A stretch of DNA of 64,000 bases from UBA583 sp964429995 (GCA_964429995.1 CAYSDY010000001.1:62001-126000); one strand, 5' to 3'. Positions 17,374 through 26,811 are shown, counted from the stretch's first letter. Notes: generated from the letters alone by a model not told the origin. A program made the numbers and translations.

Positions 17374-19977
17374 ATGAATATACGGAATTTTATTATAATT
17401 GTATTTTGTTTTTTTGCTTTTAATTTTATGCCTTATTCGTTTGCTGTATGTAAGAATCAACCTGATTTTGTTCAAATATATTCTGGAAGCAATTATATGG
17501 GACAGTTTAACACAAGCGATTCTATTTTTATAGACTCTGATTTGTCACAAAAACCCTTAAAGGCAAGATTTTATTTTCAAAACATGAGTGCTGATTGCTA
17601 TAATACTATTTCTGATTTTAGAATGAAATTGTTTCAGACATCTTCATTTGTGCCTGCAAGTAATATTTATAATAATAGTGATTATCTTATAGTTGAATTC
17701 GTATATAATCCTGACATAAAAACTTCTTCATCTTTTATTTCAAATTATGCATTTAGCGTAATAGGATATGGAATTGGTACAGGAAATCTTAATTTTTTTA
17801 CGGATAATATTGCTCCTGTTTTTACCGATTTTTATGTAAACAATACAGATTTAATGCAAAAAGGAAACAGTATTATTGAAATATCATACAGTATTGAAGA
17901 TAGTGGATCAGGGCTTAAAATGATTAAATCTAATATTCCTAACATGAATCTTGTTGAACTTAATGGAACTAAAAATTTCACTGATACTTTTGAGTTTGAA
18001 CTTTCTACATCTAAAACTATAAGAATTGAAGTTTATGATAAATTGGATAATATGAACTTTAAAGAAATCACATACAATGTGGACTCAACTGCTCCAACTA
18101 TTTCAAATTTTAATTCTGATTCTTATTCAAAAAATTCACAAGGACAAAGAACTGCAACTTTTACTGTTGAAGTTAAAGATGAAAGTTTTTCAGGAATAAG
18201 TAATGTTCCTGTTGTTAATGCAGATTTCTCACAGATTAATGATGCTTTGCTGATAAATGCAAAATGTACAAGAAAAAGTAATTCAAATGATTCTTTTATA
18301 TGTTATTTTTATGATGTGCCAATAAGTAAGGTATCAGAAACATCTTCTTTTGATATATCAGTATGTGCAAGTGATGTTGTTGGGAATAATGGATGTTCAA
18401 ATTTTTCTTCTGAAATATTTTATGATTCAAGTGCCCCCATTATACATGATTTTTACTTGACCAACAGATATGGAATAAGAAACACATTTACATCTTCTGA
18501 TCAAAATGTTATTGTAAATCTTTTGTTTAGCGATGAATCTATAAAAGGATTATCGGACATAAGAATTATTCCTGATTTTGACTCAATGCAAACATTCATA
18601 ACACCAAAGTGCGTTTTAACAGAGAATGGCTCTTTTATTAATTGTGCATGGAATATTTCAAAAAATATCAAAAAATATGATGGAATAGAAGGAAAAGATG
18701 TTTCTTTTAAAATAAAATTGGTAGATCCTTATGGAAATATTGCAGAAGAAAAAATAGACATAAAAATTGATAATGTGGGACCTAAAATAATAGATGTTGT
18801 AATGACTGAGAAATCAGATATTAAAGATGGAATAATCTCCTCAAAAGAAGAGATAGATTTTATTGTTTATATTAATGGAACTGATCTTGCAGTTGATTAT
18901 GACTTGGTATATGCAGATTTTTCACAGATTGATTATTCTTCTGGAATGAAAAGGAAAAGTGCTCAATGTAATCTTTACAATGAAACAAGCTATGAATGTT
19001 ATTATGATAGTGTTGTTGTTGAAAATGGATACATAAATGGAACTGTCAAATTTTATGCAATAGATTATGCAGGAAATACTGAAAAATTTGATTATTATGT
19101 TGAGGTATTTGCAATTGGAGACGAAGTATTTTCATCATTTAAGATAGAAGATATAGATGTCACAAATTATATAGATAAAAATATGCTTGCAAAATCTTCT
19201 GTAAATGGATGGTTTGAAGGAATTATAATAAATATGCATGAGAACAGCAGAGATATAAAAATAGTTAATTATCAGCTTTTAGGATGTAATGATTCTATGA
19301 TGAACCCTATACTTATAGGGGAAAGAAATCTATATCCAACTGAAGTTGTAATGCCTGATGAGTCACTTACAGCAAGAAATGATTTTATACTTAAAATGTT
19401 AATTAAACCTCATCCAAACAAACAAGATCTTGTGAATGGAAAAACTATGAAATGTTCTTTATCTGTTTTAAAAAGAGATAATGAAACAGTTTATCAACCT
19501 GAGATTGTAAGCTTTAATGTGAGATTATTTTTCTATGATTTGCCTTATAATGACTTATTGCAGGCTAATGCAAAAAAAATTCTTGATATGATTGATGATT
19601 CTGATTTTTTAGGATCATGGTTTGATACTCTTTATAACATACTTGATATTTTTGGAAACATTTGTGGACTTTTAAATAAGGTATCAGGACTTATGCAGTC
19701 TGTATCTACAATAACAACTGTTGTACAACACTATATGAGCTATGGAACTGGTGGAGCATGGGAAACACTTGCTGAAAAACTTGGAACAGTATATGCTCAA
19801 GAAGGTCAAATACAAAAAATAAGAAGTATGGAACCAATAAAGACAATGTGCGATTTTGTCACTTGCAACCTTGCATTTAATAACAATGCGTTTTTGGATA
19901 AACTTAATGGATTTGCAGATGGTATAAATGAGAAGGTTGCAAGTGCAATCTGTGAAGACACAACAGGAGATGATTAA
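17374..19977 (+). CDS. Large secreted protein with tandem Ig-like repeats
   Basis: An 867-residue protein with an N-terminal signal peptide (basic start, F-I-I-I-V-F-C-F-F-A-F-N-F, then S-F-A-V-C). From about 140 to 590 it holds four or five beta-sandwich repeats with recurring linkers: D-N-I-A-P-V-F, D-S-T-A-P-T-I, D-S-S-A-P-I-I, D-N-V-G-P-K-I. Many N-x-S/T sites suggest N-glycosylation. After about 700 it becomes helical and cysteine-containing, with amphipathic stretches that could associate with a membrane. The next gene starts one base after the stop, so the two are an operon and probably act together at the cell surface. Function is unknown; a surface or attachment structure is the simplest reading. 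Confidence 0.7.
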   Translation: MNIRNFIIIVFCFFAFNFMPYSFAVCKNQPDFVQIYSGSNYMGQFNTSDSIFIDSDLSQKPLKARFYFQNMSADCYNTISDFRMKLFQTSSFVPASNIYNNSDYLIVEFVYNPDIKTSSSFISNYAFSVIGYGIGTGNLNFFTDNIAPVFTDFYVNNTDLMQKGNSIIEISYSIEDSGSGLKMIKSNIPNMNLVELNGTKNFTDTFEFELSTSKTIRIEVYDKLDNMNFKEITYNVDSTAPTISNFNSDSYSKNSQGQRTATFTVEVKDESFSGISNVPVVNADFSQINDALLINAKCTRKSNSNDSFICYFYDVPISKVSETSSFDISVCASDVVGNNGCSNFSSEIFYDSSAPIIHDFYLTNRYGIRNTFTSSDQNVIVNLLFSDESIKGLSDIRIIPDFDSMQTFITPKCVLTENGSFINCAWNISKNIKKYDGIEGKDVSFKIKLVDPYGNIAEEKIDIKIDNVGPKIIDVVMTEKSDIKDGIISSKEEIDFIVYINGTDLAVDYDLVYADFSQIDYSSGMKRKSAQCNLYNETSYECYYDSVVVENGYINGTVKFYAIDYAGNTEKFDYYVEVFAIGDEVFSSFKIEDIDVTNYIDKNMLAKSSVNGWFEGIIINMHENSRDIKIVNYQLLGCNDSMMNPILIGERNLYPTEVVMPDESLTARNDFILKMLIKPHPNKQDLVNGKTMKCSLSVLKRDNETVYQPEIVSFNVRLFFYDLPYNDLLQANAKKILDMIDDSDFLGSWFDTLYNILDIFGNICGLLNKVSGLMQSVSTITTVVQHYMSYGTGGAWETLAEKLGTVYAQEGQIQKIRSMEPIKTMCDFVTCNLAFNNNAFLDKLNGFADGINEKVASAICEDTTGDD

Positions 19978-19978
19978 A

Positions 19979-20830
19979 ATGAAAAAAAAAATAAATAGCG
20001 TTAAAATGGGTAGAATGTTTTTGATTGTATCTATAATCTTGTGTTATGTTGTATCAATTCCTTATAATGCAGTATCTGCATTTGCACAGGAAGAAACAGA
20101 ACAGGTTTTTAAACCAAGCGTTACAAGAAATCAATTATCAAGTACATGTGGCATAGTGCCTCCTGTTGGACCTAAAAGCTCTCTTATAATGTCTGTTATT
20201 ACATTATGTTTGCCAGGAATAGTTGAAAAACTTATGGAATGGAAAGAAATAAAGTGTGAAGAAGTTGTATGTACTTATGAGGCTGTAAAAAATAGACTTG
20301 ATCCATCATTTTGCGAGATGCAGGCATCTTATAGAACATGTGTTTTTGTTGTGGGAGAGATTTTTGCATTTCCACCTCTTTCTGCGGTTGAATATTTAAG
20401 AGGAATAATATCAAACATTCTTGCAAATCCTGTTGGTACTTTATTTGGTGCTGTAACAAAACAGGCAAGAGATTTTGTAATAAATAGATGCTGGATTGCT
20501 GGAAGTGGATGTAATGTTGCAATATCAATGGATGTTAAGAGTGCTGTATCAATTGTTATTGTAGCTGACACATTATCAGTAATTCAGACAATAAAAGACA
20601 TGCTTGAAAATGGTTTGAGCGGACTGTTTGGAGATAAACCTGAAACTTATTGTGATAGAATGGATGAAATAAAATCTGAAATGCAAAAAATAATTAATAG
20701 TTATGAATCTTCTGATACAGAAGAACAGGAGGAGCAGGAAGAAGAAGAAGAGGAAGAGGAGCAGGAAGAAGAGGAAGAGGAAGAGGAGCAGGAAGAAGAG
20801 GAAGAGGAAGAAAATGCAACAGAAACCTAA
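19979..20830 (+). CDS. Secreted/membrane protein with Glu-rich C-terminal tail
   Basis: A 283-residue protein. The ATG at 19979 is chosen because it lies directly after the upstream stop and gives a signal-like helix (M-F-L-I-V-S-I-I-L-C-Y-V-V); a longer in-frame start overlaps the upstream gene. The body has at least eight cysteines and three or four hydrophobic helices, followed by about 38 residues that are almost only Glu and Gln from a purine-rich GAG/GAA repeat tract. The repeat tract is likely to vary in length between strains. I cannot name a family. Coupled to the preceding Ig-like secreted protein. It ends in a 3-base overlap with the stop of the convergent dtd gene. Confidence 0.6.
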   Translation: MKKKINSVKMGRMFLIVSIILCYVVSIPYNAVSAFAQEETEQVFKPSVTRNQLSSTCGIVPPVGPKSSLIMSVITLCLPGIVEKLMEWKEIKCEEVVCTYEAVKNRLDPSFCEMQASYRTCVFVVGEIFAFPPLSAVEYLRGIISNILANPVGTLFGAVTKQARDFVINRCWIAGSGCNVAISMDVKSAVSIVIVADTLSVIQTIKDMLENGLSGLFGDKPETYCDRMDEIKSEMQKIINSYESSDTEEQEEQEEEEEEEEQEEEEEEEEQEEEEEEENATET

Positions 20831-21270
20831 ATATCTAATATTAAGGTAACAGGTCCATCGTTTTCAAGATTAACTTTCATGTATGCACCAAATTCTCCTG
20901 TTTTTACAACAAGACTTGTACTTTGTTTTAATTTCTCAATAAATTTTGTATATGCACTAAAAGCAGTCTCATATTGGGCTGATCTTTTAAAATCAGGTTT
21001 GGATGATCTTAAACAATCTCCAAAAAGAGTAAATTGTGAGATTATAAGTATTTCTCCTTTAATTTCTTCAATGTTTTTATCAAAACCTTTAATATCTGAT
21101 TTCCAAATTCTTAATTTTAGAATTTTATTTATCGCCTTATCTATTTTTTCATAAGTAAAATCCTTAGAAATAGCCAAAAGAACAACCATCCCTTGATTAA
21201 TGCAATTTTTTGTGCCTGTTTCATTCATTTCAACACTTGCATGATTAACTCTTTGTATAACCAATCTCAT
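20827..21270 (-). CDS. dtd: D-aminoacyl-tRNA deacylase, bacterial DTD1 type
   Basis: A 147-residue enzyme that removes D-amino acids (and glycine from tRNA-Ala) mischarged on tRNA. The two active-site motifs are clear: S-Q-F-T-L-F-G at about 78-84 and N-D-G-P-V-T near the C-terminus (canonical N-x-G-P-V-T). The N-terminus M-R-L-V-I-Q-R-V is also typical. Length is normal for the family. Archaea usually carry the unrelated DTD2, so a DTD1 enzyme here is probably an acquisition from bacteria. Confidence 0.93.
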   Translation of the reverse strand: MRLVIQRVNHASVEMNETGTKNCINQGMVVLLAISKDFTYEKIDKAINKILKLRIWKSDIKGFDKNIEEIKGEILIISQFTLFGDCLRSSKPDFKRSAQYETAFSAYTKFIEKLKQSTSLVVKTGEFGAYMKVNLENDGPVTLILDI

Positions 21271-21349
21271 TATAAATATAATATTAGATTTCTTTTTAAA
21301 AAATTAATTGAATATAAAATTAAATTATTGATTAAGAATGTCTTAAATC

Positions 21350-21502
21350 TTATTCGTTATTTCTTAATCTTTTTGATCTTCCATAACCACAAGAGGAGCA
21401 TACTCCTCTTTTCATATGGTATGATTTACTTCCGCACCTTCTGCAAATTATATGTAATTTGCCTGTACTCATCTTACCTTGTGTTGGAGTTCCTTTTACC
21501 AT
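21350..21502 (-). CDS. rpl37e: 50S ribosomal protein L37e
   Basis: A 50-residue zinc-ribbon ribosomal protein. It begins M-V-K-G-T-P-T-Q-G-K and has two CxxC pairs (C-R-R-C and C-S-S-C-G-Y-G) followed by S-K-R-L-R, all diagnostic of L37e. The stop of the LSm gene lies 7 bases upstream, and LSm-L37e is a common archaeal gene pair linking RNA metabolism with the ribosome. Confidence 0.95.
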   Translation of the reverse strand: MVKGTPTQGKMSTGKLHIICRRCGSKSYHMKRGVCSSCGYGRSKRLRNNE

Positions 21503-21508
21503 TTTTCA

Positions 21509-21733
21509 TTAAATATTTTTTATTGTAACTATGGCATCTCCTCTGATAACCATGTCTCCTATTTGTTCATCTTTACCATCTTTGATTTCCAAAGAATCAA
21601 AAAGCACTAAATTTAAATGAATATCAAATGCTTTAAGTTTACCTTTAAATACTTGTGAATTTTTCAGTTCTATTGTTATTTCTTTTCCCTTAGAACGATT
21701 TAATACATCTAATGGTCTTACTGTTTCCATCAT
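21509..21733 (-). CDS. lsm: LSm (Sm-like archaeal) RNA-binding protein
   Basis: A small Sm-fold protein of about 74 residues. It has the Sm1 pattern (L-N-R-S-K-G-K-E-I-T-I-E-L-K...G-K-L-K-A-F-D-I-H-L-N-L-V-L) and Sm2 I-R-G-D-A-I-V-T-I. The residues that bind U-rich RNA (H-L-N and R-G-D) are kept. It is expected to form a heptameric ring. The frame allows a start five codons further upstream; M-M-E-T-V-R-P fits the family better. Forms an operon with L37e. Confidence 0.95.
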   Translation of the reverse strand: MMETVRPLDVLNRSKGKEITIELKNSQVFKGKLKAFDIHLNLVLFDSLEIKDGKDEQIGDMVIRGDAIVTIKNI

Positions 21734-21842
21734 TATAGTTATAAACAATGGGTATTAATTTATAAATTTATTCTATTTTGATTTTTTTAGAAAATTCTTC
21801 TTAAAATCTAAAATATAACAGCATTGTGATAACTTTTATAAA

Positions 21843-24737
21843 TTGTCTTCGATTAGTTGGCTTTTAGATTCTGATAAAGTGAATGCCGGCAATAGTTTTG
21901 ATGAGAAAAAAATGGATGATATTTCCATAAATGATTTTGTAAGAAATAATTTTAATAAACTTAATTTTGAAATAACCAAATCAGGACAGTCTGATTTTTT
22001 AATAATCTGTCATATTGATGATTTAAAAATTAACTCTTTTGATTTAAAGGCATTGTTAAGATTGGATGATGAAAAAAAATTTTTAAGTGAATCAGATCAT
22101 AATTTTATAAATTATCTTGTGCATAGAATTCCTGCAAATACACAATCTTATTATAAAATAAGTAATGATTTTGAAATAATTTTTAATTTTTTGAAAAATT
22201 CTTCATTAAATGTATTTTTCAATGGTGAACCTGCCGTTTTTAGTCAAAACAACAAAAAACTTGATATAGAACTTTTCTTAAATGATGAGGGAAATGCTGA
22301 ATTTTTGATAATTGATGATGCAGAATACATAAGAGGGCTTGATAAAATGTTTTTTGTATCATCTAATATTTTTTATCAACTTAGTGATAAAATACCTGTA
22401 AGTTTTTATGTACAGCTTATAAGTCATAATAATATTTTTTCTTTAGATGCTTTTTTTGAGTTTCAAAAAAAATATATGCAAATACTAGAACAAGAACATA
22501 ATATACGAAAAGATGAAAATATAATACGTATATCTAATCTGAAAGTTATAATAAAAACAGCACCATTAGTACTTGAAATTGATAAAACACAACACTTTCT
22601 TGTAGTTGAACTAAAATACAAAATAAATGATCAAAAGTTTAGAATTGATAATTATAAATATGCAGATAATGTAAACTGGCTTGAAAAGACAAATCTTATA
22701 TGTACCAAAATTGAAAATGATACACTTGTAAGATATGAGAGCGATATAAATATTTCTGAAGATTATTTTGATGGAATTTTTAAAGAATCAAGAATCTCAT
22801 ATCAAAGATATCTAAAATCAAAATTTAGAATAATACTTCCATTATTCCTTCTTAATCATTTCATAGAAAAAGTAGTCCCCTGTGCTGAAAAAATCATAGA
22901 AATTGAATATATTAAAGGTAACAAACTAGAACTTGCTGATGGAGTGGTAAAATTTGAAATTGATGCAAATCTTAATAGTAAAATAGATCTTTTAGAGTTT
23001 AAAGTAAAATTTAGAATAGAAGATGATTTTTTTGATCTTGATTTTATTAAGGACTTGCTCTTAAAGAATAGAAAATATGTTCAGCTTAAGAATGGCAAGA
23101 CTGTTAATGTTGAAAATATCCGTGATCTTAATAAGTGGATTGAATTTTTAAAGCAATTTAACTTTAACAGAAATAATGGTATGTATAAATCAAGTTCATT
23201 TTCAGCATTAGAACTGGACAGATTTCTTGAAGATTTTAAAAATAATGTTAATGTGATTTCTAATAGTGACTATAAAACTATGATTCAAGAAATAAAAAAC
23301 AAAAATAACCTTATAGAAGACATAAATATGCCAGAAAATATAGATGGAGTATTAAGAAATTATCAAAAACTTGGTGTCCAATGGATTTATTTTCTTCAAA
23401 AATATAATTTTGGAGGTATCCTTGCCGATGAAATGGGACTTGGAAAAACATTGCAAGCACTAACAGCATTAAAACTTAATCCTTTAAAAACTCATATAGT
23501 AATATGCCCTAAGAGTCTTGTTTATAACTGGGAATATGAAGCAAAAAAATATTTTCCAGAATTAAAAGTCTTAGTAATTGATGGTGATAATGAAAAAAGA
23601 AAAAGAAATATTCCAGAAATGAAAAATTATGATGTTATAATTACTTCTTATTCTATGATTCAAAAAGATTATCAATTTTATATAGACAATGATTTTGTTT
23701 TTGGATATCAGATATTAGATGAAGCACATTATGTTAAAAATATAAATACATTGTCAGCCAAAGCTGTAAGATTGATAAATGCGAAAAATAGATTACTTAT
23801 AACAGGAACACCTATAGAAAATAATTTGAATGAACTTTATGCAGCATTTGACTTTATAATGCCAAATTATCTTGGAAGCAGAAATGATTTTTCTAAAGAT
23901 TTCATATCTAAAATTGAACGTAACAATCTTATTGCAATAGAAATACTGCAAGCAAAAATAAGACCATTTATACTAAGAAGAACAAAAAAAGAAGTATTAA
24001 CAGAATTACCAGACAAACAAGAGCAAATTGTATATTCTGAAATGACAAACAGACAGACTGCAATATATATGGAACTTTTAAATAGAGTAAAACAGGAAGT
24101 AAATGAATTAGTAAAAAATAATGGTTTTGAAAAATCAAGAATTCAAATACTTTCAGCGTTATTAAAATTAAGACAGTTATGTAATCACCCTGGACTTGCA
24201 GATAAGGTATTTTTAGAACATGATGATATTTCTGGGAAATACGCACAATTTAAGACTATTCTTTCTGAAACAATAGATAATGGTGATAAGGTACTTATAT
24301 TTTCACAATTTACATCAATGCTTGATATAATGGAAAATGATATGATAAAAGATAATGTAAAATATGTAAGACTTGATGGACAAACAAAGAACAGACAGGA
24401 TGTTGTTAATAAATTTAATGAAGATGATACTATAAAAGTATTTTTACTTTCCCTTAAAGCAGGAGGCGTTGGATTGAATTTAACATCTGCAAATACTGTT
24501 ATGCTATATGATCCTTGGTGGAATCCTATGGTTGAAAGGCAAGCAAAAGATAGAGCACATAGAATAGGACAAAAGAATAAAGTAAAGATATATAAATTTA
24601 TAACTAAAAATTCAATAGAAGAAAAAATTTTAAAATTACAGGAAGTAAAAGGCAATCTATTTGATAATCTTATTGTTGAGAACAGTAATTTTGTAAAAAA
24701 ACTTGAATGGGATGACTTAGCAGATATTTTTGAATAG
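21843..24737 (+). CDS. SNF2/SWI2-family DNA translocase
   Basis: A 964-residue protein. The last 480 residues are a two-lobed SNF2 ATPase: Q-K-L-G-V-Q-W near 515, Walker A D-E-M-G-L-G-K-T near 533, D-E-A-H near 632, S/T-G-T-P-I-E-N near 660, and in the second lobe L-R-Q-L-C-N-H-P, F-S-Q-F-T-S-M, G-G-V-G-L-N-L-T and H-R-I-G-Q. The N-terminal half is specific to prokaryotic HelZ-like SNF2 proteins and contains no recognisable SWIM cysteines. It probably moves along DNA and displaces proteins. The start is a TTG placed about 28 bases after an AAATATAA box; a GTG at 21879 and an ATG at 21912 are alternatives. The TAG stop is the first triplet of a repeat element. Confidence 0.92.
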   Translation: MSSISWLLDSDKVNAGNSFDEKKMDDISINDFVRNNFNKLNFEITKSGQSDFLIICHIDDLKINSFDLKALLRLDDEKKFLSESDHNFINYLVHRIPANTQSYYKISNDFEIIFNFLKNSSLNVFFNGEPAVFSQNNKKLDIELFLNDEGNAEFLIIDDAEYIRGLDKMFFVSSNIFYQLSDKIPVSFYVQLISHNNIFSLDAFFEFQKKYMQILEQEHNIRKDENIIRISNLKVIIKTAPLVLEIDKTQHFLVVELKYKINDQKFRIDNYKYADNVNWLEKTNLICTKIENDTLVRYESDINISEDYFDGIFKESRISYQRYLKSKFRIILPLFLLNHFIEKVVPCAEKIIEIEYIKGNKLELADGVVKFEIDANLNSKIDLLEFKVKFRIEDDFFDLDFIKDLLLKNRKYVQLKNGKTVNVENIRDLNKWIEFLKQFNFNRNNGMYKSSSFSALELDRFLEDFKNNVNVISNSDYKTMIQEIKNKNNLIEDINMPENIDGVLRNYQKLGVQWIYFLQKYNFGGILADEMGLGKTLQALTALKLNPLKTHIVICPKSLVYNWEYEAKKYFPELKVLVIDGDNEKRKRNIPEMKNYDVIITSYSMIQKDYQFYIDNDFVFGYQILDEAHYVKNINTLSAKAVRLINAKNRLLITGTPIENNLNELYAAFDFIMPNYLGSRNDFSKDFISKIERNNLIAIEILQAKIRPFILRRTKKEVLTELPDKQEQIVYSEMTNRQTAIYMELLNRVKQEVNELVKNNGFEKSRIQILSALLKLRQLCNHPGLADKVFLEHDDISGKYAQFKTILSETIDNGDKVLIFSQFTSMLDIMENDMIKDNVKYVRLDGQTKNRQDVVNKFNEDDTIKVFLLSLKAGGVGLNLTSANTVMLYDPWWNPMVERQAKDRAHRIGQKNKVKIYKFITKNSIEEKILKLQEVKGNLFDNLIVENSNFVKKLEWDDLADIFE

Positions 24738-24934
24738 AGGGTTGTAAAAAACCTATAAAACAAAAATCGCAAAATTTGAGTTATCCACACCATAAGTGAT
24801 TGGGGTATTTATCACACAATTTTTTTTTACTGCGATTTTTGATCATTCCTTTTAATATGTTCAATTTGGGCTTATAAGGGGTTTTTAATAACACTATTCT
24901 GATAATTTTAGGGGTTTTTTAAAATTCTTAGAAG
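24735..24934 (+). repeat. Family A hairpin repeat with inserted module
   Basis: It begins with TAG, the stop codon of the SNF2 gene, then AGGGTTGTAAAAAACCTATAA, the 79-nt hairpin module (24762-24840), the half palindrome TTCAATTTGGGCTTATAA, the right arm GGGGTTTTTAATAACACTATTCTG and the second hairpin (TAATTTTAGGGG...AAAATTCTTA). It ends beside the stop codon of a convergent gene. The module has replaced the left half of the palindrome found at 31189-31300. Confidence 0.88.
24762..24840. repeat. 79-nt hairpin module
   Basis: Same length and arms (AAAAATCGCA / TGCGATTTTT) as 16605-16683 but inverted relative to the window. Its core holds GTTATCCACACCATAAGTGA. Confidence 0.85.
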
Positions 24935-24936
24935 AA

Positions 24937-25140
24937 TTAATTATTAGAATTATCTTTAATTTTGTTGTCTATAATCTTTTTTATGATATATGAATCTGAT
25001 GTTGCTTTCTTTAATTTTGAAATCTCAATTAGACAATCTTGTGAAAAAAATTTCAAATAACACTCATTGCAATAATATATATCTTCATTTATGATTTTAA
25101 AAGATGCAGGTTTTCCACAGATCACACATTTTGTTAACAT
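24937..25140 (-). CDS. Small zinc-ribbon protein
   Basis: A 67-residue protein starting M-L-T-K-C-V-I-C-G-K with a second pair C-N-E-C near residue 25, so it very likely binds one zinc. The rest is a lysine-rich helix. An upstream in-frame start would overlap the preceding gene by over 20 bases; the ATG at 25140 leaves a 19-base gap and puts the zinc finger at the N-terminus. It is co-oriented with the DHH nuclease gene and is probably in its operon. Function unknown. Confidence 0.65.
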   Translation of the reverse strand: MLTKCVICGKPASFKIINEDIYYCNECYLKFFSQDCLIEISKLKKATSDSYIIKKIIDNKIKDNSNN

Positions 25141-25159
25141 GTTATGCTTAATATTATTA

Positions 25160-26728
25160 TTATTTTTTATTTGATATTTCATTTAAATAAAGAATAAACA
25201 TGTTCATTACATCATCTAATGCATAATCAACACATCTTACAGAACCAGCATGTTCATGTCCACCACCATTAACATTTGCAAATGGCATTTTTGACATTAC
25301 AATATTTACAAACTCAGGAACACTAAAGTTTTCAATTGCATCACTAGCACGTATAGTCATAAAATTTGACCCGTATGTAACAGTTATTACTGGTTTGTCT
25401 AATTCTTCTTCCATATTTTTGTGTATGTGATTTGTAGCCTTTCCTATTGCTGGATATTCTCCTCTAAAAGTTCCCTTTTCACCATCAAATGAGATAAGAT
25501 AAAAATTTTTAAAGTCTTTTTTCTGCATATAATGTCTTGCAACTTCTAATACGGCATCATATCTTTTTATAAGCTCAGGTTTTAATAAATCAACTATTTT
25601 TTGTTGAACCAACATGTTACCTCCAAATAAATCATCAAAAAATTCTCTTGATTCCATAAATCTGAAATAGTGAGATTCCATATCAACGATTTCTCCTAAA
25701 TCTAAAAGATAATCTTTGGTAAATCCTTCTTTTTGTGCAAAATCTATGTATTGATCTTTTTCAACTCCTTCTGTATGATCAAGAATTGATGCCATGGCAG
25801 GAATAAATACTGAATTAGTATTTTCAATATCTATAAACCTTGCTAATTCATATCCTAACATTCCAGCACAAATATTTGAATCATAACCTGTAAGATATGG
25901 ATTTATATGTGCATCTATGTATTTATCAACTTCAACTTTTCCATTCTCAACTTTTCCAGGAAAATGATGATCAACAACAACTATTTCAGCATTATATATT
26001 TTCATCTGCCTTATTGATAGTATGTCCTCTTCTGTAGATCCATTATCTGTTATTATTATAAGTGGTTCTTTTGCATCTAACCTATTTTTATCTCTTAACC
26101 AATTTGAGATATCTTTTACACTATCCTCGTATTCATAGAAAGGAGCTTTTGATGGGGCTCTTTTATAATTTTGGAACTGTAATTGCCTATCTTCACCTTT
26201 AACTTTATTCATATAACTTATGATTGCACGTTCAATTGTTATTGCTGAAGAATAACCATCACAATCTGCATTGTGTCTTAAAAGAATGGGCCTTGAATCA
26301 ATTATTGCTTTACGTATTATTTTTGCTATTTGTATAAATCTATCCTTCTGACTTTCAAGCATATCAGATTTGATGGAAAAACTTGTATTTTCAAGTTCTA
26401 TCTTCTTTTCGTTTATATCTGCTATTTTTTGAGAAAAAAGTTCCATATCATTTGCAGATAATTTAATCATCGAGGTAACTTCTGCCTCAATACCTCCATT
26501 TCTTTCATTAATTGTTGCTTCAACTCTTACACTATCGCCTATATTTATATGCGGATATGCTCTTAAACCAGGCTTTACAAATGCTTTAAATGTAAAATTT
26601 TGTGTTCCGTCGTTTAATATCATCAATGTTGGACCTGATGTCTGTTTTATAGTTTCAATACGTCCAATCATCTCATAACTTTTATTTATATCTGATTTTG
26701 TTAAATCTTTAAAATGCCTAAATTCCAT
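25160..26728 (-). CDS. RecJ-like DHH-family exonuclease with OB domain
   Basis: A 522-residue protein. Residues about 15-90 form an OB-fold (Y-E-M-I-G-R-I-E-T-I...G-D-S-V-R-V-E-A-T-I), suited to binding single-stranded nucleic acid. The DHH domain follows, with H-N-A-D-C-D-G-Y-S-S near 155, V-V-D-H-H-F-P-G near 253 and D-H-T-E-G-V near 315; the DHHA1 domain ends with G-G-G-H-E-H-A-G-S. All metal-binding motifs are present. Archaeal relatives (RecJ/GAN-like) degrade single-stranded DNA or RNA, and some bind GINS at the fork. A role in replication or repair is likely; the precise substrate cannot be read from sequence. Confidence 0.9.
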   Translation of the reverse strand: MEFRHFKDLTKSDINKSYEMIGRIETIKQTSGPTLMILNDGTQNFTFKAFVKPGLRAYPHINIGDSVRVEATINERNGGIEAEVTSMIKLSANDMELFSQKIADINEKKIELENTSFSIKSDMLESQKDRFIQIAKIIRKAIIDSRPILLRHNADCDGYSSAITIERAIISYMNKVKGEDRQLQFQNYKRAPSKAPFYEYEDSVKDISNWLRDKNRLDAKEPLIIITDNGSTEEDILSIRQMKIYNAEIVVVDHHFPGKVENGKVEVDKYIDAHINPYLTGYDSNICAGMLGYELARFIDIENTNSVFIPAMASILDHTEGVEKDQYIDFAQKEGFTKDYLLDLGEIVDMESHYFRFMESREFFDDLFGGNMLVQQKIVDLLKPELIKRYDAVLEVARHYMQKKDFKNFYLISFDGEKGTFRGEYPAIGKATNHIHKNMEEELDKPVITVTYGSNFMTIRASDAIENFSVPEFVNIVMSKMPFANVNGGGHEHAGSVRCVDYALDDVMNMFILYLNEISNKK

Positions 26729-26811
26729 AACTATTAATTACTAAAGCCGTTTTATTTATAAAACTTGATATATAAAAAATTTTATAAATAATTAAAAAAT
26801 AAATTTATTAA

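Noticed and set aside
24780..24790. TTATCCACA inside the hairpin module, identical to a bacterial DnaA box
   Set aside because: Archaea lack DnaA, the third module copy has TATCCCA at this place, and the motif is part of the repeat hairpin, so it is taken as chance.
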